A DNA stretch of 64,000 nucleotides. Source: Haoranjiania flava. GTDB lineage: Bacteria > Bacteroidota > Bacteroidia > Chitinophagales > Chitinophagaceae. The position numbers and the translations under genes are program-made. Below, in pieces: positions 25,860-33,757 of the stretch. Within the stretch, counting starts at the first letter, position 1; the number at the start of each line of letters is the position of its first letter. The stretch lies in the NCBI RefSeq assembly GCF_025631005.1, contig NZ_JAOTPL010000002.1, forward strand, positions 248,001-312,000. The letters run 5' to 3'. The notes below the pieces were generated by a model. It ran no database searches. It was given only the letters and a program-made list of their open reading frames with translations, and had not been told where the DNA came from.

Positions 25860-28589
25860 CTAATACCCTCCAAAATTCCTTGTACGGTTAATGCGCAGGT
25901 CTCTGAGGATGCCTGCCTTAGGATTCAGTACAATGCTGAACGATTTCCACGGGCCCACCGGTGTTACATTAATGCTAAGCTGCCAGCAGTGCATTTCGCG
26001 GCTGATGAACAAGGTAAGCATATTCATCTGCAGCGTTTTGAGGTCAAAATAGGTAGAGCCGCCCGCCTTCCATTTGGGAGTAATGCTGAAATCGCCGCTA
26101 AGGTTAAGGCTTGCATTAAAAATATTCTGCACACCGCGGTAGTTGGCCATTTGCTGGCGGTAGTAGTTGACCGCAACAGAGGCAGATAAATTCCAGGGGA
26201 TATTAAAATCTACAAACTCGGATGCGTTTTGGCGAACATACTCTATCTGCCGCTGTTGCTCATCCATAGTAAGGCTCGGGTCTATGGGCACTCTTTCCTT
26301 GTCTTTACGCTCATCTTTCTTTTTACTGGAAAAAGAAGTGGAAAGCGCCAGGCTGGCATTGGTAAGATTTCCTAAATGCCCTCTTGACCATAGCAGCTGG
26401 CTTGTCCGGATACCGGTTTCCGGGTTCACGGCGTACTGGTCTATGGTAGCGTTGCTGGTTACAGAAAGTTTATTGTCAAACAAAGAGGTACGCATGGAAA
26501 TAGAGATGGGCTGCCATTGCATGGAATCGGCCAGGAAGTTGTAGCCGGAATTGATGCTTAGCCCGTCTATCAGCCTGATCTTTTTGGTCAGGTTTTCATC
26601 GAGGCCCGTGGTGTCATTGTCATTGCGCATTTTCATTTCCAGCAGGTTGTCAATGCCGAAATTCAAGCCGCCGAAAGCCATGTTGCTAAAACCTCCGAAA
26701 AGATTGCCATCGTATTGGGAAACCATCATTTTATTGCCTCTCTTATCTATCTGCAATTCTTCGTAGTAGCTTCTGGCCATGTTGGGAGAGTAGCTGGCGC
26801 TTATCGTGGGCCTGATCTCGTGGCGCAAGGCCAGTATTTTACCCTTCCTGAAATTAAACGTACCGAATATCCTGGTGTTCGCAGACAGGCCAAAGCTCAT
26901 TTGACGGGCAATGTAGAGTCCTTTTTTATTAATAGTATCCACCTTTTCTTCAGAAGCATTCCATTTACGGTATATTTTCCGGCTCATCCAGTTTTCAGAG
27001 TACGATACCGAGGGAGAGATCATCAGCGGGCCCAGGGCAGGCAATGCAAGTGTAATGGGAATGTTATGCTGAGCTCCCCATTGGGTAGTATCTAATAAAT
27101 GTTTGAAGCTAAAAGCCGTATCATAAAAAGAAAACTGGTTCAGCAAGGTGCCGTTGTAGCCAATACCGAAATTCTCATACCATTTGGGCGTACCTGCAGA
27201 CTCTTTGTTCTGAAAGGGGTTAAAGGTAGTAGTAGAAAAGCTAAGCGTAGGCAGCTGCACATTGATCAGCTTTGTCATGTTGTTCTGGTTGTGGTTGGCT
27301 TGCATGGAAAGATTGTATTTACCGTCCTGCCATGACTTTGAGTAAGCAATACTCGAGCTCATCTGGTTCTGGAAGTTCTTATACGGGTTGTTGGGTATAT
27401 TCCTGTTAAAGCCGGAACTGCCCGCATTTACGCTGGCAGAGAAGCTTACCCCGGGACGCGCCTTGCTGTCCATGGAGTGGCTCCAGTTTACCTGGAAACT
27501 TTTATTGCTGATAAATTCGTCGGGAATAATGGTTGACTCATTCAGCGTCCGGGTGTTCTGGTAGTTAAAAGAAAACCTGCCCCTGTAGCGGTAACGTTTG
27601 TAGTACTGCGGGCTTACATTCACAGTATAGCCGAAATAAGAATAAAGGTTTCCGCGGAAAGTGACATCCCAGTAGTCATTGATCACTTTATAATATCCCA
27701 ATCCTTCGAGCCCCAGCCCCATGGAAGAGTTCTGGGTAAATTGTGGCGGAATTACACCTGAATGCCGTCCGCGCTGCATGGGGTAGATGCCGAAAGGTAT
27801 AGCTACAGGCATGGGCACACTTTCAAACTCGGGGATAGCCGGGCCTGATACAGCCAGTTTATTGGTGATGAGTTTTAATTTTCTCGCCCGCAGTGCAAAG
27901 TGAGGCTCATCCAGGTTACAGGTAGTGAACCGTCCGTTGTAGGCAAATGCCACATCTTTATCTACTTTTTTTACAATTTCCGCATTTACAAAAATCTCGC
28001 CTTCATTGTAATACGTATTTTTAAAAATACCCTTCTGTGTTTTCAGGTTAAAGGAGATCGTATCCATGATAGACTTGGACTCGCCCTGTATTATGGTCGG
28101 CAGGTTCAAAGCTTTTTTGGCAGTATCGGTACCGCCCCAGGCGCGTACAATATTGGTGGCATTGTCGTAAAAAATAGTATTGGCCGTAATGTCCACACTT
28201 TCGGCTGAAGTGGCGCCCTCTGTTTTTGCGTTGGCATTGCCGTGCAGGTAGAGTTGTTTCTGAGGTACCAGGAATACAAAGGAATCTTTGGCGTGGTAAG
28301 CTATGGGTGCAGTGAGTGAATCTTTGGAAAGCGTAAGTGTATCAGTAGTATTTCTTAAAGTATCTTTTACAACTGCAACCGTAGTGTCCAGGGTGCGTAT
28401 GGTTGCAGAATCTATAACAGGAACAATCGTATCCGTGCGGTAAAAGTAAGCAGGCCATGTTTTTGCTAAGAAAAAGTTATAGTTTGGATAGGAAAAAGTT
28501 TGCTGGTGTGAAATAAGCAATGCTACAATACTAAAGGCAACTTTAAGTACGTTTTTTAATCTAACTTTACATTTACAAAGTTTATTCAT
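25860..28589 (-). CDS. LptD-like LPS-assembly outer-membrane protein
   Basis: A 909-residue protein with an N-terminal hydrophobic signal (VLKVAFSIVALLISHQQTFSY). The N-terminal third is an OstA/LptD periplasmic domain: ESVDITANTIFYDNATNIVRAWGG, then GRFTTCNLDEPHFALRARKLKL. The rest is a long beta-barrel with many alternating aromatic strands (YWDVTFRGNLYSYFGYTV; RYRYRGRFSFNYQ) ending ...RNFGGY. In Gram-negative bacteria LptD places lipopolysaccharide in the outer leaflet. Bacteroidota versions are divergent, so the function is inferred from the family. It is divergent from two amidase genes, and an OstA-like gene lies further along. Confidence 0.87.
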   Translation of the reverse strand: MNKLCKCKVRLKNVLKVAFSIVALLISHQQTFSYPNYNFFLAKTWPAYFYRTDTIVPVIDSATIRTLDTTVAVVKDTLRNTTDTLTLSKDSLTAPIAYHAKDSFVFLVPQKQLYLHGNANAKTEGATSAESVDITANTIFYDNATNIVRAWGGTDTAKKALNLPTIIQGESKSIMDTISFNLKTQKGIFKNTYYNEGEIFVNAEIVKKVDKDVAFAYNGRFTTCNLDEPHFALRARKLKLITNKLAVSGPAIPEFESVPMPVAIPFGIYPMQRGRHSGVIPPQFTQNSSMGLGLEGLGYYKVINDYWDVTFRGNLYSYFGYTVNVSPQYYKRYRYRGRFSFNYQNTRTLNESTIIPDEFISNKSFQVNWSHSMDSKARPGVSFSASVNAGSSGFNRNIPNNPYKNFQNQMSSSIAYSKSWQDGKYNLSMQANHNQNNMTKLINVQLPTLSFSTTTFNPFQNKESAGTPKWYENFGIGYNGTLLNQFSFYDTAFSFKHLLDTTQWGAQHNIPITLALPALGPLMISPSVSYSENWMSRKIYRKWNASEEKVDTINKKGLYIARQMSFGLSANTRIFGTFNFRKGKILALRHEIRPTISASYSPNMARSYYEELQIDKRGNKMMVSQYDGNLFGGFSNMAFGGLNFGIDNLLEMKMRNDNDTTGLDENLTKKIRLIDGLSINSGYNFLADSMQWQPISISMRTSLFDNKLSVTSNATIDQYAVNPETGIRTSQLLWSRGHLGNLTNASLALSTSFSSKKKDERKDKERVPIDPSLTMDEQQRQIEYVRQNASEFVDFNIPWNLSASVAVNYYRQQMANYRGVQNIFNASLNLSGDFSITPKWKAGGSTYFDLKTLQMNMLTLFISREMHCWQLSINVTPVGPWKSFSIVLNPKAGILRDLRINRTRNFGGY

Positions 28590-28993
28590 ATCAGACTATA
28601 GGCGCCGTTCCTGATTAATACGCAATATTAATAAGAAGGATTACATAAAAGATAAAAACAGGTAGTTAATTATTCTTCAAAGATTATTAAGATGCAAAAG
28701 TAACTCTTCTGGTTTATTTCAATCAATAAAAAAGAAATAGTTTCTTCGCTGCCTGTTTGCCGCGCCGGTATGAATAAACGTAAGGGACAAAATATTGCTC
28801 TAAAAGCTGGAGACAGTACACCGCAGGACCTTTACTTTATATTTAACTGAACAATGAAATAGCCATCCCGCCTCAGGCGCGACAAACCGGGATGATTATT
28901 TGGCTAAAACGAAGTTCACTGGAAGTAATTCTTCAGATAGCCATCGGTAAAAAATAAAAAAAGCCGCGAAGCGGCGCACTAAAAAATACACAC
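28590..28993 (+). promoter_or_regulatory. Divergent intergenic region with R1-like structured leader
   Basis: 404 bases between the LptD-like and amidase genes. The amidase-proximal part (28854-28993) resembles the R1 repeat: it opens ATGAAATAGCCAT, has a long stem CATCCCG/CGGGATG inside TAGCC/GGCTA, and ends with the hairpin GCCGC-GAA-GCGGC (28963-28975), then an A-rich run into the ATG at 28994. The hairpin-to-ATG spacing (18 bases) equals that before the beta-lactamase gene. The LptD-proximal part shows nothing clear. Confidence 0.6.
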
Positions 28994-29971
28994 ATGCAAC
29001 TGAAATTTTCAATACAAATTTTGTGTTTAACCTTGTTGCTGGCCCAAAATGCTTCATGGAAGGTTTATGCGCATGACGATAAGAGAAACAGTAAAAACAA
29101 AGCAGGCATAAAAACAATTATTGTAGACGCCGGACACGGCATGCCAGATCCCGGCGCGCAGGGCAGCTTCAGCAATGAAGCAGATATAAACCTTGGCATT
29201 GCCATGAAGTTGGGGGAAAAGTTAAAAAAAGCATTGCCTGACTGTAAAATTCTTTACACCAGGACCAGCAGGAACCTGCCCAATGGATTGCAAAACAAGG
29301 ATGCGGCCAACCGCTGGCGTGCGCAATTCGCCAACGACAACAAAGGCGATCTGTACATTTCCATACACGTCAATGATGTAGCGGCCAGGTATGGCAGAAG
29401 AGTGATCGGCACACGTGAGGAAAACTATACCACTTATACCGGGAAAGGTAAAAAGAGGAAAAAGATCACCGGGACCAGAACAGTAAATGTATATGAATCT
29501 TACCGCCTGCCATGTGCCACCAGGGGCACACAGACCTATGTATGGTCTGCTGCCAAAAACGATGAAAAGAAAGGCTACATCAACCAGGAAATGAGCCGTG
29601 AATACGATATGGATACAACGTTTTCAATGGATGAGCAGGAAGCTAAAATACTGGCATCTATTTACCTGAAAAAATACATGAACCGCAGCCGAGCGCTGGC
29701 AGAGCTGGTAGAAGAAGAGTTCAGGGCAAAAGGCCTGCCCAGCGCAGGGGGCGCCATGCAGTTCAATCGCGGTATAAAAGTGCTGGGTGCAACTGCGATG
29801 CCCAGCATTCTGGTGGAAACAGGCTATATCTGCAACCCCGCGGATGAACAATATCTGAACAGTACTTCCGGCCAGGATACCATAGCCGATGCTATCATGA
29901 ACGCAGTTGTGATCTACAAGAAAAATGTAGAGGCAGGCATTATTACAGAAGGCTTACAGGGTGCAGATTAA
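28994..29971 (+). CDS. N-acetylmuramoyl-L-alanine amidase (Amidase_3), copy 1
   Basis: A 325-residue exported amidase that cleaves the bond between MurNAc and the stem peptide of peptidoglycan. Signal peptide in the first ~27 residues. Amidase_3 residues are present: zinc ligands in VDAGHGMPDPG, NEADINLG and SIHVND, and the catalytic Glu in LVETGYICNPADE. Between the third ligand and the last motif is a basic insert (TGKGKKRKK) followed by a GTQTYVW segment, a feature shared with the next gene. The structured leader suggests post-transcriptional control. Copy 2 starts about 100 bases downstream; the pair looks like a tandem duplication. Confidence 0.93.
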   Translation: MQLKFSIQILCLTLLLAQNASWKVYAHDDKRNSKNKAGIKTIIVDAGHGMPDPGAQGSFSNEADINLGIAMKLGEKLKKALPDCKILYTRTSRNLPNGLQNKDAANRWRAQFANDNKGDLYISIHVNDVAARYGRRVIGTREENYTTYTGKGKKRKKITGTRTVNVYESYRLPCATRGTQTYVWSAAKNDEKKGYINQEMSREYDMDTTFSMDEQEAKILASIYLKKYMNRSRALAELVEEEFRAKGLPSAGGAMQFNRGIKVLGATAMPSILVETGYICNPADEQYLNSTSGQDTIADAIMNAVVIYKKNVEAGIITEGLQGAD

Positions 29972-30072
29972 AAATAATAGTGTTATTTTGCGCACTGAAC
30001 CCAAAAACAATGCTGAAAACATCAAATAGCTGTTGGCCTTACAAGGTAATTGATAATAGAAAAAATATACGG

Positions 30073-30981
30073 ATGAAACATTTGCAAGTAATTTTAAATC
30101 CATACTTTTTAGCAATTTTTTTAACAATTATTACTTTCCCGTTTACTTCATCAGCCCAGCAAAAGAATGATAAATTTACTATTGTAGTAGATCCCGGGCA
30201 TGGCGGCTCTGATGTAGGAGCTGTAGGTGCATTTTCAAAAGAAAAAGATATAGCGCTGGCTGTAGGGCTTAAGTTTCGGGATGCGCTTGTCAGGGCATTC
30301 CCGCATGTAAATACCATTATGACGCGCAGCAGCGACATTACCCAGAACGTAAAAGCCAAGGCAGATATTGCCAATAATGCAGGCGGCAGCCTGTTCATCT
30401 CTATTCATTGCAACGCAGCGCCGAAGATCAACCGTAGCGAAATCACAGGATACAAAACGGAAACATACTATACGGGCAAAGGGAAAAAAAGGAAAAAGCA
30501 TACAAGGGAAGTGCCTGTATACCGCAGGTGGTCAGAGCCAAACCCTGCCAAAGGCACGGAAACATTTATATGGTCTATTGATAAGGTTGACAGCAAGACC
30601 AATGCGCTGAGAAATAATGAAGAACTTTATATAGATGATGAGATGCGGAAAGAGCTTGCCAACTTCGATCCTGATTCTCCTGAAAAAAATATTATTTACA
30701 CACTGCGTTCCAAGCAGTATTTTAACCGGAGCGCCACACTTGCCAAAAATATTGAACAGGAGTTCATCAAAACAGGCAGGGAAAGCCGCATGGCCAAGCA
30801 AAGAAACAAGGGTATATGGGTCTTGCAGGCTACAGCCATGCCCAGCGTGCTGGTAGAGATCGGCTTTATCTCCAATCCTGAAGAAGAAAGATATCTAAAC
30901 AGCCACGAAGGCCAAATGGAGATTGTAAACGCTATGGTAAACGCGGTGAAAACATATCTGAGTACTTCAGTTTCGCTGTAA
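30073..30981 (+). CDS. N-acetylmuramoyl-L-alanine amidase (Amidase_3), copy 2
   Basis: A 302-residue exported paralogue of the preceding gene. The start is ATG 30073, giving a signal peptide ending FTSSAQQ; an in-frame upstream codon at 29980 would place 31 unlikely residues before it. Catalytic residues are intact: VDPGHGGSDVG, KEKDIALAVG, SIHCNA, and LVEIGFISNPEEE. It keeps the basic TGKGKKRKK insert of copy 1. The two differ widely outside the active site, so the duplication is old. In related genomes an amidase gene usually precedes MCE and OstA-like genes; here a toxin-antitoxin pair separates them. Confidence 0.93.
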   Translation: MKHLQVILNPYFLAIFLTIITFPFTSSAQQKNDKFTIVVDPGHGGSDVGAVGAFSKEKDIALAVGLKFRDALVRAFPHVNTIMTRSSDITQNVKAKADIANNAGGSLFISIHCNAAPKINRSEITGYKTETYYTGKGKKRKKHTREVPVYRRWSEPNPAKGTETFIWSIDKVDSKTNALRNNEELYIDDEMRKELANFDPDSPEKNIIYTLRSKQYFNRSATLAKNIEQEFIKTGRESRMAKQRNKGIWVLQATAMPSVLVEIGFISNPEEERYLNSHEGQMEIVNAMVNAVKTYLSTSVSL

Positions 30982-31554
30982 AAATTTTTCACGGCTTTAT
31001 TGATTTATTGTTTGTGCATTGATTGCGCTTTTCACCCAAGGCGGAAAAATAGTACAAAGTTCAATCGAAGAACCAAGTTGTGCCTTGCAAAATGTCAAAT
31101 CATAGTCTTAGCGCTGCTTTGCCTATACAGGATGATGGCAGTTTTTTATGCGCAGTCCGGTTTCTTGTTCTCTGGCCTAAAAGGATGTGTTTATTCCTTC
31201 ATATCTTTTCCAAGTACAGGTTTTTTTCATATTGTAATAAAGGCAAAAGGTTTCATGTGTATATAGTTATTTGTTTTTCAGTTGTCACATGGAATAGCCT
31301 TTATTCATTGACGTTGGTATGCCACTTTGCTTATGGCTATTTCATGTGTGTATATTTATTTGTTTTTTCAGTTGACACATGGAATAACCATTTTTTTAGG
31401 TTCAATACTCATTCCAGGTTGGTATAGATTCCTAATCTTTATGGTTATTTCATAATATTTGTTCGATTGCAATTCCGACCATTCTTCAAAAGTATAATTC
31501 CAAATAAATGCTATTGTGAATGCACTAACGAAAACTGAATTGTTAATGGCAGTT
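30982..31554. other. Intergenic stretch carrying reverse R1 repeats
   Basis: About 570 bases between amidase 2 and the toxin gene. Only the reverse-strand R1 repeat (listed separately) is recognised. Forward frames here, such as one at 31080-31427, run straight through the repeat and have no protein-like features. On the reverse strand the repeat leads into ATGAAACC with a stop after nine codons, perhaps the start of a lost gene. Confidence 0.6.
31257..31453 (-). repeat. R1 leader repeat, two diverged units, reverse orientation
   Basis: Read on the reverse strand, unit A is 31453-31346 (108 bases) and unit B is 31345-31257 (89 bases). Each begins ATGAAATA and ends TATACAC or similar just before another ATGAAA. 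Unit A has the stem ATAACCAT/ATGGTTAT (31441-31448 with 31384-31391), while unit B has ATAGCC/GGCTAT as in the forward copies: both sides of the stem change together. These units lack the GCCGC hairpin of the forward copies. The repeat lies downstream of the toxin gene on the same strand. Confidence 0.85.
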
Positions 31555-32046
31555 TTATCCGAATAGTAATTGTAATGTTTTGGTAGCTATAAACATTTTT
31601 TTGCTGTCGGGGAGTTTTATAAAATCATATTTTGTGTAAAACCTTTCAGCTTCTTCATCTATCGGGTGTACAACAACTGCGAATGAACCAATTTCTTTTG
31701 ATATTTCATAACTTCTTTTTAGTGCATCAATAAGTAATATTTTTCCTATTCCCTGACCTTGATATTTTTTGTCGATTGCTAATCTCCCAAGTAAGGTAGT
31801 GGGAATTGCATTGTATGATTTTGGAAGTTTCTTTCTAATATGTTCTGGAAAACTATTTAAAGGAATGCTATTATTTGAAAGAGTATAATATCCTTGAATG
31901 TTTGCATCATTTTGAGATAAAACAAAACATGCAGACAGCTTTCTCTTAATGTCTTGCCCTGCTTGAGTTTTCAAATAATTATTTAAAGGCTCTTTTCCAC
32001 AATCAAAATTTTCTCGATTGTGTTTTGTGTCTAAAAGTTCAATCAT
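31555..32046 (-). CDS. GNAT acetyltransferase toxin (TacT/AtaT type)
   Basis: A 163-residue GNAT-fold protein. The N-terminal ENFDCGKEPLNNYLKTQA is the signature of DUF1778-linked toxins. The acetyl-CoA loop is GRLAIDKKYQGQGIGKILL (QGQGIG at 96-101), and the tyrosine-bearing end FYTKYDF (Tyr 140) is the likely catalytic site. Known members acetylate the amino acid on charged tRNAs and stop translation. It overlaps the antitoxin gene by four bases, the standard coupled arrangement. All key residues look intact. Confidence 0.92.
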   Translation of the reverse strand: MIELLDTKHNRENFDCGKEPLNNYLKTQAGQDIKRKLSACFVLSQNDANIQGYYTLSNNSIPLNSFPEHIRKKLPKSYNAIPTTLLGRLAIDKKYQGQGIGKILLIDALKRSYEISKEIGSFAVVVHPIDEEAERFYTKYDFIKLPDSKKMFIATKTLQLLFG

Positions 32047-32336
32047 TTCTTTGAATTTGATACAAAAACTTTGTAGTCTTCCAAAGCATTTTTTAAATTT
32101 TTAGAAGGTTGCTTTGAGTTTGTTATTGCATCAAAGAAGATCTGGCTGTCTCTTTCAGAAGCTATTACCTGTTCTTTTTCCTGTACAATTTCTTTTGCTT
32201 TGTCTTGTACAGTTGAAATGACAAAATCAGTTAAACTTCTATACCCGCCTAAATATGCAGCTTTCTCAAAAAACTGTTTTTGCTGTTTAGGAAGTCTTGC
32301 ATCAAATCTTGCATGTTCTTTAATTGTCGTACTCAT
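32043..32336 (-). CDS. DUF1778 antitoxin
   Basis: A 97-residue DUF1778 protein. The N-terminal MSTTIKEHARFDARLPKQQKQFFEKAAYLGGYRSLTDFVIST is a ribbon-helix-helix DNA-binding domain; the C-terminal half (EVIASERDSQIFFDAI ... LKNALEDYK) is the helix that neutralises the GNAT toxin. It would bind the toxin and repress the shared promoter. A candidate operator and promoter lie immediately upstream (32353-32393). Confidence 0.92.
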   Translation of the reverse strand: MSTTIKEHARFDARLPKQQKQFFEKAAYLGGYRSLTDFVISTVQDKAKEIVQEKEQVIASERDSQIFFDAITNSKQPSKNLKNALEDYKVFVSNSKK

Positions 32337-32682
32337 AATTGAAATGTTTTTTCAAATGTACGTAAAAAATCCGTAAATAAATTATTTGTACGGTAAATTC
32401 CTGTACGATTGCTTGATTAATGTTGCGGTACAACGTAAAGGAATGTTTTATGGTAACAGGGGGAGTTGTATAAGCGGAGTTCTATCCCATAAAAATTAGC
32501 AGGTTAGCGGGCGAACAAAAAAAATACGGATGAATTAAAAATGAATACTTGAAATTAGTATCTTGCACGGGAGAAATGTAAAGTGGTGATTGTTAGAGCA
32601 TGCTTGTAGCATTAGCAGGCATACTGCCCGTGAAAAGGGACGGTAATCAATACTGTTGGCCAAAAAAAATAAAAATATACGA
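32337..32682. other. Intergenic region between the toxin-antitoxin pair and the MCE gene
   Basis: 346 bases. The left end holds the antitoxin control region. Near the right end, sequence leading to the MCE start is A-rich (AAAAATATACGA then ATG), resembling leaders of amidase 2 and the beta-lactamase gene. A similar AATACGGATGAA occurs near 32530 but leads only to three codons. No gene or tRNA seen. Confidence 0.5.
32353..32393 (-). promoter_or_regulatory. Candidate promoter and operator of the toxin-antitoxin operon
   Basis: On the reverse strand TACATTTG (32360-32353) fits TAnnTTTG, about ten bases plus spacing before the antitoxin ATG at 32336. The imperfect inverted repeat CCGTA-N13-TACGG (32371-32393) lies where a -33 element would be, with more CGTAC half-sites on both sides. 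This is the layout expected of an auto-repressed ribbon-helix-helix operon. No good TTTG element is visible. Confidence 0.5.
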
Positions 32683-33711
32683 ATGAAACTTTCAAACGAG
32701 TTCAAAATAGGAGCGCTTACGATTTTTGCGGTATTATTTCTTTTTCTTGGATTTAATTTTTTGAAAGGAAAGAATATCTTCAAAAACGGATTTTTTCTTT
32801 ATGCAAAATTCTCCGAGGCAAAAGGCCTGCAAAACTCAAACCCGGTAAGTATTAACGGTTTCCAGGCCGGAAGCGTGTACTCTATAAAGGCTTCCAAAGA
32901 CCTGAAAGAAATCCTGGTAGAGATAAAGCTCAACCAGGATTTTGAAATTCCCTCTACCTCACTGGCAGCTATAAACAGCAATCCTATTGGTACATCGAGC
33001 GTAGAAATCACTTTAGGTGATGATAAGAAAATGCTGAATTCCGGCGATACCTTGCGGTCTACTTACACCGCCGGCCTGCTGGGACAGGTAAGTTCGCAGA
33101 TTATTCCGCTGGCAGACCAGGCAAAGATGGCGCTTACTTCTGCAGATTCGCTGATTAAAAATTTCAACAGCATTGTAGACCTGCAAACCAGGACCAACAT
33201 GCAGCAATCCATTGCCAACCTTTCGCGCGTTACTGCTGGGTTAACCGTTACCATTAATTCTATTCAAAGGCTGCTCGACGCACAGTCAGGTGTAATAGCT
33301 GCTACGCTGGGAAATGTAAACAGCTTTACGGGCAACCTTGCCGGCAATAACGCCAGGCTTAATTCTTCCATGATGAATTTGGAAACCACCACCAGGAAAC
33401 TTTCTGAACTGGAGTTGCAGCATACGCTCAACAGGCTGGATTCCACTATTACTACGCTCAACGTGGCAGTAGCCCAGTTAAATACTACCAACGGTACTGT
33501 TGGTGCGCTTATCAACGACCGCCAGGTGTATGACCAGCTTAGCGAAACTGCCCGCAGCCTCAACATCCTGATGGATGACCTGCGTGTGAATCCCAAACGA
33601 TATGTACACTTCTCGCTGTTCGGCAGAAGGAATGATAACAATTACCTTACAAAACCATTGCAGCCGACCACCGGCTACACACCGCTGAAAAAAGATTCGT
33701 TGAATAAATAA
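32683..33711 (+). CDS. MCE/MlaD family protein
   Basis: A 342-residue protein with one N-terminal membrane span (IGALTIFAVLFLFLGFNFLKG) and a MlaD/MCE domain at about residues 38-115 (GFFLYAKFSEAKGLQNSNPVSINGFQAGSVYSI, then IPSTSLAAINSNPIGTSSVEI). The rest is a long helical, coiled-coil-like region (SIANLSRVTAGLTVTINSIQ ... LSELELQHTLNRLDSTITTLN). MCE proteins form hexameric lipid-shuttling devices between inner and outer membrane. ATG 32683 is used; an in-frame upstream TTG at 32656 adds nine basic residues. An OstA-like gene follows 46 bases downstream. Confidence 0.92.
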   Translation: MKLSNEFKIGALTIFAVLFLFLGFNFLKGKNIFKNGFFLYAKFSEAKGLQNSNPVSINGFQAGSVYSIKASKDLKEILVEIKLNQDFEIPSTSLAAINSNPIGTSSVEITLGDDKKMLNSGDTLRSTYTAGLLGQVSSQIIPLADQAKMALTSADSLIKNFNSIVDLQTRTNMQQSIANLSRVTAGLTVTINSIQRLLDAQSGVIAATLGNVNSFTGNLAGNNARLNSSMMNLETTTRKLSELELQHTLNRLDSTITTLNVAVAQLNTTNGTVGALINDRQVYDQLSETARSLNILMDDLRVNPKRYVHFSLFGRRNDNNYLTKPLQPTTGYTPLKKDSLNK

Positions 33712-33757
33712 GCTGATGATGCTTGCTGACACGTGACGCTCAACAGTACTTTAAAAA

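Noticed and set aside
31080..31427. Forward ORF of 115 codons beyond amidase 2
   Set aside because: Runs through the R1 repeat and has a Cys/Phe-rich composition unlike a protein.
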